A model generated the notes under the pieces. That model saw only the letters and a list, made by a program, of their open reading frames with translations. It was not told the DNA's origin and did not search any database. DNA of 64,000 bases from DASZVB01 sp036272055 (GTDB taxonomy: Bacteria; Myxococcota_A; Polyangia; Polyangiales; Polyangiaceae). The stretch covers positions 53,386 through 117,385 of the forward strand of contig DATAZL010000090.1 in assembly GCA_036272055.1 (NCBI GenBank), in the 5' to 3' direction. A program made the translations under genes and the position numbers. Shown piece by piece: positions 56,472 through 64,000 of this stretch; position 1 is the stretch's first letter; each line of letters begins with the position of its first letter.

Positions 56472-58301
56472 CTACGGCGAGATCATCGGGAGCCGCACAC
56501 GCGCGTCCGGCTTCCACACGAAGTCCGCGACGCGGGGCGACGGCTTCACGCCGCCCGCCGACGGATCGGTCCAGCTCGCGAAATCCTCCGGAAGGGGTCC
56601 TGGCAAGGTCGGCTGCACGGTGCGCTCGAAGAGCGCGAAGCCGTGGCCGGCGAGGAGCTCGAGCGAGCGCCCCGACGCGGGGCCGCCCTCCGAGAGGAAC
56701 ACCCGGAACGTCTCCGCGTTGCGCGCGACGACCCAGTGCTGCGGATCACGCCGGAGCGCCTTCCTGAGATTCTCTTCCACCGCGCCGTAGTCCCTGTTCG
56801 CGTTCGCGACGCAGGCGAGCAAGCTGTACGCGATGCCCGGAGCGGGATAGCCGAGCTCGAGTGCGCGGCGTGCGTGCCGCTCGGCCTCGACGAACTGGCC
56901 GGCGTCGTAGAGAGCGGTCGCGAGGTCCATGTGAGCCCCGTGATAGTCCCCGAGTCGCTCGAGGATGCCGCGACACGCCTCTACGTCGGGACGGTACCCG
57001 ACGCGCAGACCGCGGTTCTTCTCGAACCAGTCGCTCATCATCACGGTGTCCTCCGGCGAGGCGTCGAACGGCGTCTTTAGCTCCTGGAAGTTCCCGCTGA
57101 AGTACACCTCGCGATCGAGCCAGCCTGCCTTCTCGGCGTCCTGGAAGTCGATGGTGCCTGGATAGATCGACAGACACGAGAAGAGATACTGATGCGGCTT
57201 CGCGCGCTCGAGAAATGCGAGCGTCTCCTCGAAGGTCGCCTGAGTCTCCCCGCGGTTGCCGAGCATCATGTAGTAGCGGACCTCGATGCCGTAGCGCTTC
57301 GCGAGCTCCGTCGAGCGGATGATCTGGTCGACGGTGATCTTCTTGTTGATGGCCTTCAAGATCGGGGCAGAGCCCGACTCGACGCCGAGGCTCAGCCGCT
57401 CGCACCCCGCGAGCCGCATCTCGCGAAGAAGCTCCTCCGACAGGACGTCGACGCGGGTATCGCAGCTCCAGAAGAAGTCGAGCTTCCGCTCGCGAATGCC
57501 GCGGCAGATCTCGATGACGCGCTTCTTGTTGGTCGTGAAGGTGTCGTCCTTGATCTGGATCATGCGCACCGGGAGCCGCGCGAGGGCGCTCTCGAGCGAG
57601 TCGAGCACGTACTTCACGGATTGACCGCGGAAGCCCCTGCCCCATGTCGTCTCGGCGCCGCAGAAGGTGCATTGCCACGGGCACCCGCGGGACGTCATCA
57701 CGATGTGAGTCGAGAAATAGTCGTGAGGCGACGCGAGCGCGTCGAGCTCCGGCACCGACGGGCGCTCGGGCGCCTGCACGAAGCGCGCGCCGTCGCGGTA
57801 GACGGTGCCGGCAATGCCGGTCGTCGGCGCGCGCGCTTCGAGTCGCTCGATGAGCTCGAGGAACGTGACGTCACCCTCTCCGGTGACGACGGTGTCGATG
57901 TCGGAGTGATGCGAGAGCATCTCCTTCGCGAGCGGCGTCGCGTGCGGGCCACCGACCACGACGTGCGCGCCCGGGTGGAGCCGCTTCAGGAGCTTCGCGA
58001 CGAGCGCCACGCCGCGGCGGTTTGCCGTCCAGCAGGACATGCCGAAGACGTCCGCGTCGAGGGCGCCGAGCACTTCCTCGACGTGTCGCCACGAGAACGC
58101 CGACAGGTTGAACACCTTGACGGCGTGACCGGCTCGCATCGCCTGCGCGCCGAGTGAGAAGAGGCCGTACGGCGTCTGGTGAAAATCCGCGTCGAGATCA
58201 CCCTCGCGGTAACCGTCGGGCGGGCCGTCGCCATTCGTGTCGGGGGGCTCGCCGGGGGCCGCGATCTTCCACGGGGGCGGGTAGATGAGAACGACGCGCA
58301 T
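56472..58301 (-). CDS. B12-binding-type radical SAM protein with TPR tail
   Basis: 609 residues. The N-terminal domain (1-150) has the Rossmann fold of B12-binding radical SAM proteins (VVLIYPPPW, DADVFGMSCWTANRRG, VVVGGPHATP, VVTGEGDVTF). The cluster cysteines are C207, C211 and C214 in RGCPWQCTFCG, followed by IQIKDDTFTTNKKRV and LSLGVESGS. Residues about 450-540 are TPR-like (DLATALYDAGQFVEAERHAR). Such proteins alter lipids, nucleosides or natural products; the substrate is unknown. It begins 6 bp after the kinase gene stop, so the two form an operon. Confidence 0.9.
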   Translation of the reverse strand: MRVVLIYPPPWKIAAPGEPPDTNGDGPPDGYREGDLDADFHQTPYGLFSLGAQAMRAGHAVKVFNLSAFSWRHVEEVLGALDADVFGMSCWTANRRGVALVAKLLKRLHPGAHVVVGGPHATPLAKEMLSHHSDIDTVVTGEGDVTFLELIERLEARAPTTGIAGTVYRDGARFVQAPERPSVPELDALASPHDYFSTHIVMTSRGCPWQCTFCGAETTWGRGFRGQSVKYVLDSLESALARLPVRMIQIKDDTFTTNKKRVIEICRGIRERKLDFFWSCDTRVDVLSEELLREMRLAGCERLSLGVESGSAPILKAINKKITVDQIIRSTELAKRYGIEVRYYMMLGNRGETQATFEETLAFLERAKPHQYLFSCLSIYPGTIDFQDAEKAGWLDREVYFSGNFQELKTPFDASPEDTVMMSDWFEKNRGLRVGYRPDVEACRGILERLGDYHGAHMDLATALYDAGQFVEAERHARRALELGYPAPGIAYSLLACVANANRDYGAVEENLRKALRRDPQHWVVARNAETFRVFLSEGGPASGRSLELLAGHGFALFERTVQPTLPGPLPEDFASWTDPSAGGVKPSPRVADFVWKPDARVRLPMISP

Positions 58302-58307
58302 CGCGCC

Positions 58308-60245
58308 CTAGTATTCACATCCTTCGATGACGGCGCCATCGGCCGCGACGCCGAGCACACGCCGCCCGTCCGCGAAGAGGCTGATGATCGGCACCCGCCA
58401 GTTCGAGTCCTGCCACGCGAGCGACCACCGCCGCGGATCTTGCGGAGTTTGTACCCACATCCGGCCGAGGCTCGTCGTCCACGCGCGCTGATTCGGCTCG
58501 ACCACCACGGCGGAAAGATCCGGCGCCCCTGGGACGACCGATTGCTCGAGCGCGCCGGCGCTGACGCGGAGCGCGCTGCCCTCCGCGCCGACAATCACGC
58601 CGACTCCGACCTCCGCGACGGCGGCGCACGCCGTGAAGGTGCGCACGCTCGGCGAAGGCACGGGATGGAGCTCCCACCTTAGCGGATCGTAGAGACCCGC
58701 GAACGCGCCGCCCTCGCGCTTTCGTCCGACGACTATCCAGTGCTCCTCGTCGAAGCGCGACAGGCCCATGAGCGACGTCGCCGCCGGGATTGGCAGCTCA
58801 CGGAGCCAGCGCTTGCCGGACATGCCGAAGAGGAGCGGCGCGTGATCTTCGTACGACCCGACCGCCACCGCGATGTCGTCGGGATTGCCGCTCACCGACT
58901 CGAACGCCGCCGGCGTGCGCGGACGGCGGAGGCGCTGCATCCCCTCGAGCGAGACGTAGTACGCAAAGAGCCCGCGCTCGCCACCGACGAGCCAGTGGCC
59001 CGGGCTGACGTGATGGACGGCCCGGATGCGCTCAGCGACGTCGGCGGAGAGCGGCACGTCCGCCCAGTTCGTTCCGTTCCAGAACGAGAGGCCGTTCGTC
59101 GTCGCCGCGAGACACGAGCCCGCGGCGTCCCAGGCAACGCTCCGGATCGCGCGCTCGCCGCCAGGCTGGTGCCGGACCTTCCAGTTCCAGCTCGCCGACG
59201 ACCGCACCGAGAAGCGGTCGGTGTGATGCCGGCGCGACATCGGAACGTGGGTCAGCACGCTCTCGGTGCGCAGCGCGGAGGTGATCATCGCGCCGAAGAG
59301 GCCGCTCGACTGCGGCCTGTCGCGCGCGTCGGGAGCCGTACCGAACGCGATGGCGGCGTCGATCTGAGCGCACGCAGAGGGGTGATTCTTGAGCTCGTCG
59401 CAGAGCCCCGCGCATTCACGGATGCTGCGGCGCGGACGGGCGCGGGCGAGCTCGAGGACGCGCATCACGCTGTCGCCGATGAAGAGCTCCTCGCCGGTCA
59501 GGATGTTGAACGTCGTCGCCGCGAGGCTGAAGACGTCGGACGCCGGCCCGATCGTCTTCTCGTCCATGACGATCTGCTCGGGCGACGCGTAGCCGGGCGT
59601 CCCCATCGACCCTTGGACGAACGTCTGACGGAGGCCCACCGGCCGCGCCACACCGAAATCGGAGATCTTGAACGCCTCGTCGGGCGACTCGCCGCAGCAG
59701 AGGACGTTGTTCGGCTTGATGTCCCGGTGAAGAACGTCGACGGAATGGACGGCGTCGAGACCGAGCGCGATCGCCTCGACGGCGCGCGCGGCGCGCTCCG
59801 GATCGAAGGCCTGGTTCGTGGTGCGCATGGCCTTCTGGATGCGGATATCGAGCGTCTCGCCGTGGACGTATTCCATCGCGAGCCACGGCAAGAGCAGCTT
59901 CAGCGCGCCGTAAGCCACCTCGGTCTCGCCGCTCTCGATGAAGCGGACGACGAACGGCGTGGGCGGCACCTTCTCGTTGAGGCGCCCGAGCGCTACCGAC
60001 TCCTTGCGGATCGTGAGCAGAGCCGTCTCGGCTGCGGCGCGGACGAACTCCGGGCGCGCTATCTTGATGACGGCCACGCCGGTTCCGGTCTTCGAGCGAC
60101 GCTCGACGAGGAACGCGATGGCCATGCTCCCCGCGCCGAGTGCGCGCTCGAGCCGGAATGAGACGTCGGGGTACACCGTCGACGGCAGCTCGACCCCGAC
60201 CAGCGCTCTCAGTTGATCGTCGCCAGGGGGAACTCGCAGCACCAC
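58308..60245 (-). CDS. Ser/Thr protein kinase with C-terminal propeller-like region
   Basis: 645 residues from a GTG. The kinase domain (about 28-320) is complete: LGAGSMAIAFLV, Lys61 in AVIKIARPE, HRDIKPNN (D175), SDFGVA (D196) and GTPGYASPEQ. Residues about 365-645 form beta-repeats (SVAWDAAGSCLAATTNGLSF, HWLVGGERGLFAYYV, VGVIVGAEGSALRVS), likely a WD/YVTN-type propeller for ligand or partner recognition. No transmembrane helix is apparent, so it acts in the cytosol. It is the first gene of an operon with the radical SAM protein and is divergent from the channel gene. Confidence 0.92.
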   Translation of the reverse strand: MVLRVPPGDDQLRALVGVELPSTVYPDVSFRLERALGAGSMAIAFLVERRSKTGTGVAVIKIARPEFVRAAAETALLTIRKESVALGRLNEKVPPTPFVVRFIESGETEVAYGALKLLLPWLAMEYVHGETLDIRIQKAMRTTNQAFDPERAARAVEAIALGLDAVHSVDVLHRDIKPNNVLCCGESPDEAFKISDFGVARPVGLRQTFVQGSMGTPGYASPEQIVMDEKTIGPASDVFSLAATTFNILTGEELFIGDSVMRVLELARARPRRSIRECAGLCDELKNHPSACAQIDAAIAFGTAPDARDRPQSSGLFGAMITSALRTESVLTHVPMSRRHHTDRFSVRSSASWNWKVRHQPGGERAIRSVAWDAAGSCLAATTNGLSFWNGTNWADVPLSADVAERIRAVHHVSPGHWLVGGERGLFAYYVSLEGMQRLRRPRTPAAFESVSGNPDDIAVAVGSYEDHAPLLFGMSGKRWLRELPIPAATSLMGLSRFDEEHWIVVGRKREGGAFAGLYDPLRWELHPVPSPSVRTFTACAAVAEVGVGVIVGAEGSALRVSAGALEQSVVPGAPDLSAVVVEPNQRAWTTSLGRMWVQTPQDPRRWSLAWQDSNWRVPIISLFADGRRVLGVAADGAVIEGCEY

Positions 60246-60389
60246 GGCACCCTAACCCGGGCGCGCGCCGTCGTGACGCAGGTCGTCGCTGACCCCGGTC
60301 GGCCCAATGGCCGGTGCAACAATTCCGTCGTTTCGTCGAAACCTCGGCACGGGGGCACTCGACCCGGGGGTCCGGCTAGAGTGCCGGCG

Positions 60390-62516
60390 ATGAGCGTCGA
60401 GACCGAGGCAAACGAGGTGCAAAACCGGTGGCGGCACGCGCCGAGCCTGCACCCTCAATCGACGAGCCGGCGCGCGTCGTGGCTCGAGGTGCTCTTCGAC
60501 ATCGTCGTCGCGGGCGCGATGACCGCGGCAGGCACCGCGGTCGGCGACGGCACCGTGGTCGGCACGTACATGCCGTTCCTCCTCGAGTTCAGCGCGATCT
60601 TCTTCGCCTGGACGGCGTTCACATTTTTCCAGAATCGCTTCTCCGTCGACGACCTGATGCACCGCCTGCTCACCTTCGGGTTGATGCTCGCCATCGCGCT
60701 GCTCGGACTGACGTCGGCGCGCGCCCTGAGCGGTGACACCCGGACCTTCTCGTGGTCCTACGTCGCGATCGACTCCGTCCTCGCGCTCCTTTACGCGCGT
60801 ACTTACATCTCGATCGTCGAGGCGCGCGACTTCACGCGTCACTACGGGACTCGCTACGCCATCGGTGCAGGGCTCTGGGTCGTCGCGGCGCTCGTCCCGC
60901 AGCGCTGGGTGTTCGTGTGCTGGTGCGCGGGCGCGGGTCTCGGCCTGTCGTTTCCGATGAGCCGTCGTGGACGCGAGCTCGCCGTCGACCGGCCTCCCGA
61001 CGCACGCCATCTGTCGGAACGCTACGGACTCATCACGTCCATGGTACTCGGGCAGGGCCTCCTGGCGGTCCTCTCGGTGCTCGTGTCGAACACGACGCGC
61101 CTCATGCCGGCCGTCGTGGCGCTCGTGCTCCTGCTCTTCTGCTCGATATGGTGGCTCTACTTCGACGACGTGGCGCGTTCGAGCATCCGCACCGAGCGCG
61201 CCGCTCCGTTCGTCTGGATCTACGGTCATCTGCCCTTCTTGCTCGGGCTCGTGACGCTCGCGGCCGGGATCCGACGGCTCGTTCGCCTCGACGTCGACGC
61301 GCCGATGGACACGCCGGTGCGCGCGCTGCTCGCGGGAGGGCTCGGCCTCACCTTGCTGTCGCTCGCGCTCATCGACTCGGTCACCGAGAGACGGACGGCG
61401 GAGCTCGGCGACCGGGCGCGGGTCAACGCGCGCATCGCCGCCGCGCTGCTCTCGCTCCTGCTCTATCCGATCGGGAGCACCTTCGGACCGGTCGGGCTGC
61501 TCTGCCTGGCGACGGTACCGTGCGTCGCGCAGGTCGCGTTCGACCTGATGATGGCGCCCCTCGCCGCTTCCTACGTCCAGGCCGCCCAGGAGTCGGTCCT
61601 CGAGCTGGCGCGAGTGCGGTTCAGAGAGCCCAAGCCGATCAACAGCCGACTCGCGCGCGTCGGAGAGGCCGTGCGAAAGGGCGCGCCGAGCGAGCTCAAG
61701 CGCGACTTTTACTCGTTCTTCATGGAAGGACCCTGGTCGCGCCTCGTGGTGTCCTTGGTGTTCATCTACCTGACCATCAACGCGACCTTCGCCGGCCTCT
61801 ACCTGCTCGAGCCGGGCGCGATAGGCGGCGCGCACAGCCGCTCGTTCGCGGACGCTTTCTACTTCAGCGTGCAGACGTTCTCGACGATCGGCTACGGCGT
61901 GCTCACGCCGGCCACTCCGTACGGGAACCTCGTCGTCACCGCAGAGGCCGCGGTCGGGCTACTGGCGGCCGCGTTCGCTACCGGCCTCATGTTCGCGAAG
62001 GCCGCGCGTCCACACTCGGGCACGCTCTTCAGCAACGTGTTCGTCGTCACGAGGCGTAACGGCGTTCCGACCGTGACATTTCGCGTCGGCAACGCCCGCG
62101 GCAACGACGTCGTCGACGCGAGCGTCACCGTGACCGTCCTCAAGAGCGAAGTGTCGCAGGAAGGCGAGCAACTTCGCCGCATGTACGAGCTACCGCTCGT
62201 ACGGAGCCGCTCGCCGATCTTCACGATGACCTGGGTCGTCATGCACCACGTCACCGACGACAGCCCGCTCGCCGGCGTGAACTGGCTGGATCCCGAGCTG
62301 TCGCTCGCGATCATCGTGACGATCGTGGGCCACGACGGGACCTACGGACAGACCACGTACGCGCGGCATCTCTACTATCCCGAGAACGCCCGCGTCGGTC
62401 AGCGATTCGTCGATGTGATGAGTCAGCTCCCCGACGGGCGCATGGCGATCGACTACTCGCGCTTCCACGACACCGTCGCCGACGGGACGGCGTCGTTGCC
62501 TCCGACATCCGGCTGA
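60390..62516 (+). CDS. LtrA-like membrane domain fused to KirBac potassium channel
   Basis: 708 residues from the ATG at 60390. Residues about 28-390 match the low-temperature-requirement A (LtrA) plan: SRRASWLEVLFDIVVAGAMT opening and some ten transmembrane helices. Residues about 435-540 form a two-helix pore with slide helix (LKRDFYSFFMEGPW), pore helix FADAFYFSVQTFS and selectivity filter TIGYG (499-503). The cytoplasmic domain (550-690) is Kir-type (TVTFRVGNARGN, LVRSRSPIFTMTWVVMH). The channel part alone has the length of a normal KirBac. LtrA proteins are of unknown biochemical role; a sensor or gate for the channel is inference. Confidence 0.88.
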   Translation: MSVETEANEVQNRWRHAPSLHPQSTSRRASWLEVLFDIVVAGAMTAAGTAVGDGTVVGTYMPFLLEFSAIFFAWTAFTFFQNRFSVDDLMHRLLTFGLMLAIALLGLTSARALSGDTRTFSWSYVAIDSVLALLYARTYISIVEARDFTRHYGTRYAIGAGLWVVAALVPQRWVFVCWCAGAGLGLSFPMSRRGRELAVDRPPDARHLSERYGLITSMVLGQGLLAVLSVLVSNTTRLMPAVVALVLLLFCSIWWLYFDDVARSSIRTERAAPFVWIYGHLPFLLGLVTLAAGIRRLVRLDVDAPMDTPVRALLAGGLGLTLLSLALIDSVTERRTAELGDRARVNARIAAALLSLLLYPIGSTFGPVGLLCLATVPCVAQVAFDLMMAPLAASYVQAAQESVLELARVRFREPKPINSRLARVGEAVRKGAPSELKRDFYSFFMEGPWSRLVVSLVFIYLTINATFAGLYLLEPGAIGGAHSRSFADAFYFSVQTFSTIGYGVLTPATPYGNLVVTAEAAVGLLAAAFATGLMFAKAARPHSGTLFSNVFVVTRRNGVPTVTFRVGNARGNDVVDASVTVTVLKSEVSQEGEQLRRMYELPLVRSRSPIFTMTWVVMHHVTDDSPLAGVNWLDPELSLAIIVTIVGHDGTYGQTTYARHLYYPENARVGQRFVDVMSQLPDGRMAIDYSRFHDTVADGTASLPPTSG

Positions 62517-62580
62517 CCGTTCGCACACGACGTGCGTCAACTCAGGTGGCCATTTCTCGTCGTTGCATCATGCTGCGTCG

Positions 62581-63798
62581 GTGCGTTCATTCGTCTTCGC
62601 TGCGGCGGTCTTGCTCGCGACGGCGAACACCGCGCGCGCCGAAGATCAAAGTGGGACAAAAAATCACAAGGACCCCGAGATCGATCTCTTTCCCCTCGTC
62701 GGCGGCAGCAGCGACGTGGGCGTGGGTGGCGGCATTCTCGGCGCGGTCGCGCACTTCGTCCCCGGTGAGAAGGAGTATCGCTGGCGCATCGAGGCGAGCG
62801 GGATCGTCACGTACAACCCGGGGAGCGGCCTCTCCCATTTTCCGTTCACGGACGTGTACACGCTCCTCACCGTCCCGAACCTCGGGCGCGGCGTGCGCCT
62901 CGAACTTCGCCCCTCGTTCACGCGGGAGACGACCCAGCGCTATTACGGTATCGGCAACGCGTCGGTGCGGAAGGACTCGCTCGACAAGGGCTCGTACTAC
63001 GAATACGGCCGCACCCATCCGACGATGGAGGCGCTCGTGCGGTTACGGATCGCGCACGGCGCCTTCATCCGGCTCGCGAACTACTTCACGTACGACACCT
63101 TCGTCGTCGCGCCCGATTCACGCCTTGCCCAGGATCTGAAATCAACGGATCCCGAGGTCCACAAGCTCGTCGGTGAGGCGAAGTCTCACGCGGTGGACTT
63201 CTTCGAGTACGCCTTCGTCTACGACACGCGGGACGACGAGACCGCGCCGAAGTCGGGGATGTATCACGAGGCGTCGGTGCGCTACAGCCCGGGTGGCACG
63301 TCCTTCTTCCCGTACCGGTACGAGCAGCTCGACGTCGCGGCGCGCTTCTACGTCTCCATCCCCGGCGACGTGTTCACGTTCGCCGGCCGCGTCGTCGGTG
63401 ACGTCTTGCTCGACAACCCGCCCTTCTACGAACTCGCGCGGTACGAGGATACCTTCGCCCTCGGTGGCAACAAAGGCGTGCGTGGCATCCCCGCCCAGCG
63501 CTACTACGGCAAGGCGAAGGTCTTCGGCAACCTCGAGATGCGCGCGAACCTCTTCTCGTTCCACCTGCTCGGCAAGAACCTGCGCTTCGGCGTCGCGACG
63601 TTCTTCGACGCCGGCCGGCTCTGGGCGGACACGAGCTCCCACCCGGAGCTCGACGGTACCGGCTTCGGCTTGAAGTACGGCACCGGCGGCGGCATCCGTC
63701 TCCAGCAGGACAAGACGTTCGTCGTCCGCCTCGATCTGGCCTGGTCCCCCGACGCGCACCCCATCGGGGGCTATTTCGGGGTCGGCCAGATCTTCTAG
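62581..63798 (+). CDS. Omp85/BamA-type outer-membrane barrel without POTRA domains
   Basis: 405 residues from the GTG at 62581 (TTG at 62563 is an alternative). The signal peptide ends NTARA. The rest is a beta-barrel of the bacterial surface antigen (D15) family: IDLFPLVGGSSDVGVGGG, VYDTRDDETAPKSGMY, FALGGNKGVRGIPAQRY with the VRGF-like loop motif, and a C-terminal strand ending in Phe (YFGVGQIF) as the BAM complex requires. No POTRA repeats precede the barrel, so it resembles short Omp85 forms of unknown role. The tandem repeat array begins right after its stop. Confidence 0.88.
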   Translation: MRSFVFAAAVLLATANTARAEDQSGTKNHKDPEIDLFPLVGGSSDVGVGGGILGAVAHFVPGEKEYRWRIEASGIVTYNPGSGLSHFPFTDVYTLLTVPNLGRGVRLELRPSFTRETTQRYYGIGNASVRKDSLDKGSYYEYGRTHPTMEALVRLRIAHGAFIRLANYFTYDTFVVAPDSRLAQDLKSTDPEVHKLVGEAKSHAVDFFEYAFVYDTRDDETAPKSGMYHEASVRYSPGGTSFFPYRYEQLDVAARFYVSIPGDVFTFAGRVVGDVLLDNPPFYELARYEDTFALGGNKGVRGIPAQRYYGKAKVFGNLEMRANLFSFHLLGKNLRFGVATFFDAGRLWADTSSHPELDGTGFGLKYGTGGGIRLQQDKTFVVRLDLAWSPDAHPIGGYFGVGQIF

Positions 63799-64000
63799 AA
63801 AGGGGGGCCTTGGCCCCCCGCAGCTTCGCCTGCGGCGAACTGCTCCCCCCGCCGCTTCGCGGGCTCGCTTTGCTCGCGGGCGAACTGCTCCCCCCGCCGC
63901 TTCGCGGGCTCGCTTTGCTCGCGGGCGAACTGCTCCCCCCGCCGCTTCGCGGGCTCGCTTTGCTCGCGGGCGAACTGCTCCCCCCGCCGCTTCGCGGGCT
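63799..64000. repeat. 45-bp tandem repeat of the palindromic family (copy 3, inverted)
   Basis: The hairpin GGGGGGCCTTGGCCCCCC is at 63802-63819, directly after the barrel gene. GCGAACTGCTCCCCCC then starts at 63835, 63880, 63925 and 63970, an exact 45-bp period; the fourth copy is cut by the window edge. The units are the reverse complement of the modules at 15421-15657 and 31083-31196. The array surely continues beyond base 64000. It is expected to vary in copy number between strains. Confidence 0.92.

Noticed and set aside
63835..64000. CRISPR array
   Set aside because: The 45-bp repeats are contiguous with no spacers, and no cas gene is present.

Overview
The window is about 64 kb of very GC-rich chromosome with a coding density near 93 percent and mostly short intergenic gaps. 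Several traits point to a myxobacterium, most likely of the Polyangia/Sorangiineae side: two secreted proteins ending in a Cys motif, a hydrophobic segment and an Arg cluster (MYXO-CTERM type), many lipoproteins with Gly/Asn/Ser-rich linkers, eukaryote-like Ser/Thr kinases, large TPR proteins, and abundant radical SAM and signalling genes. The genus assignment is inference. I found no rRNA, tRNA, CRISPR array, transposase or prophage gene.

Layout. 1-4700 (minus strand): a secreted TPR-type protein cut by the window edge, a Kelch/Cys-rich MYXO-CTERM lipoprotein and a subtilase. 4897-9879 (plus): an outer-membrane-like protein, then a compact module of a His-rich metal-resistance-type protein, a 53-residue secreted peptide, a response regulator, a His-rich sensor kinase and a cardiolipin synthase. 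10024-17776: a 1.8-kb-codon pseudokinase/TPR protein and a Gly-linker beta-propeller lipoprotein separated by a palindromic repeat cluster. 17766-24131: a phytoene-desaturase-like oxidoreductase, an FHA-GGDEF diguanylate cyclase, a fatty-acyl-CoA synthetase, a crotonase-fold protein lacking both usual catalytic glutamates, and a Gly-rich lipoprotein. 24183-30953: a nucleotide-transporter-like/HEAT fusion with a cyclic-nucleotide-binding partner, prfC, a fatty-acid desaturase and a small CxxC protein. 31226-39227: a radical SAM protein with a CMP-sugar synthetase-like partner, a glycoside hydrolase with MYXO-CTERM tail, and a DUF4178 / membrane spermidine-synthase-like pair.

39253-45458 carries a CDP-alcohol phosphatidyltransferase, a YqeY protein, an SGNH lipoprotein, a CinA-like/NadD-like fusion, a membrane-anchored hypothetical, pgpA, an M28-type peptidase and purE. 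45459-46761 is a 1.3-kb gene-free stretch holding two different repeat arrays. 46762-56459 has a PP2C phosphatase with a C-terminal sensor-like extension, a DUF4412-like lipoprotein, a sigma-54 activator, an EamA transporter, a YgiQ radical SAM protein, a PAS-kinase-receiver hybrid, a METTL20-like methyltransferase and two small proteins. 56472-64000 ends with a radical SAM/TPR protein and Ser/Thr kinase operon, an LtrA-KirBac potassium-channel fusion, an Omp85-type barrel and the start of a 45-bp tandem array.

The strongest candidates for undescribed biology are the LtrA-KirBac fusion, the His-rich two-component module, the CinA-like/NadD-like fusion with a lost active-site serine, the DUF4178/SpeE-like pair, the dispersed GC-rich palindromic repeat family, and the two intergenic arrays upstream of the PP2C gene. 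All function calls rest on motif reading; no database search was run.
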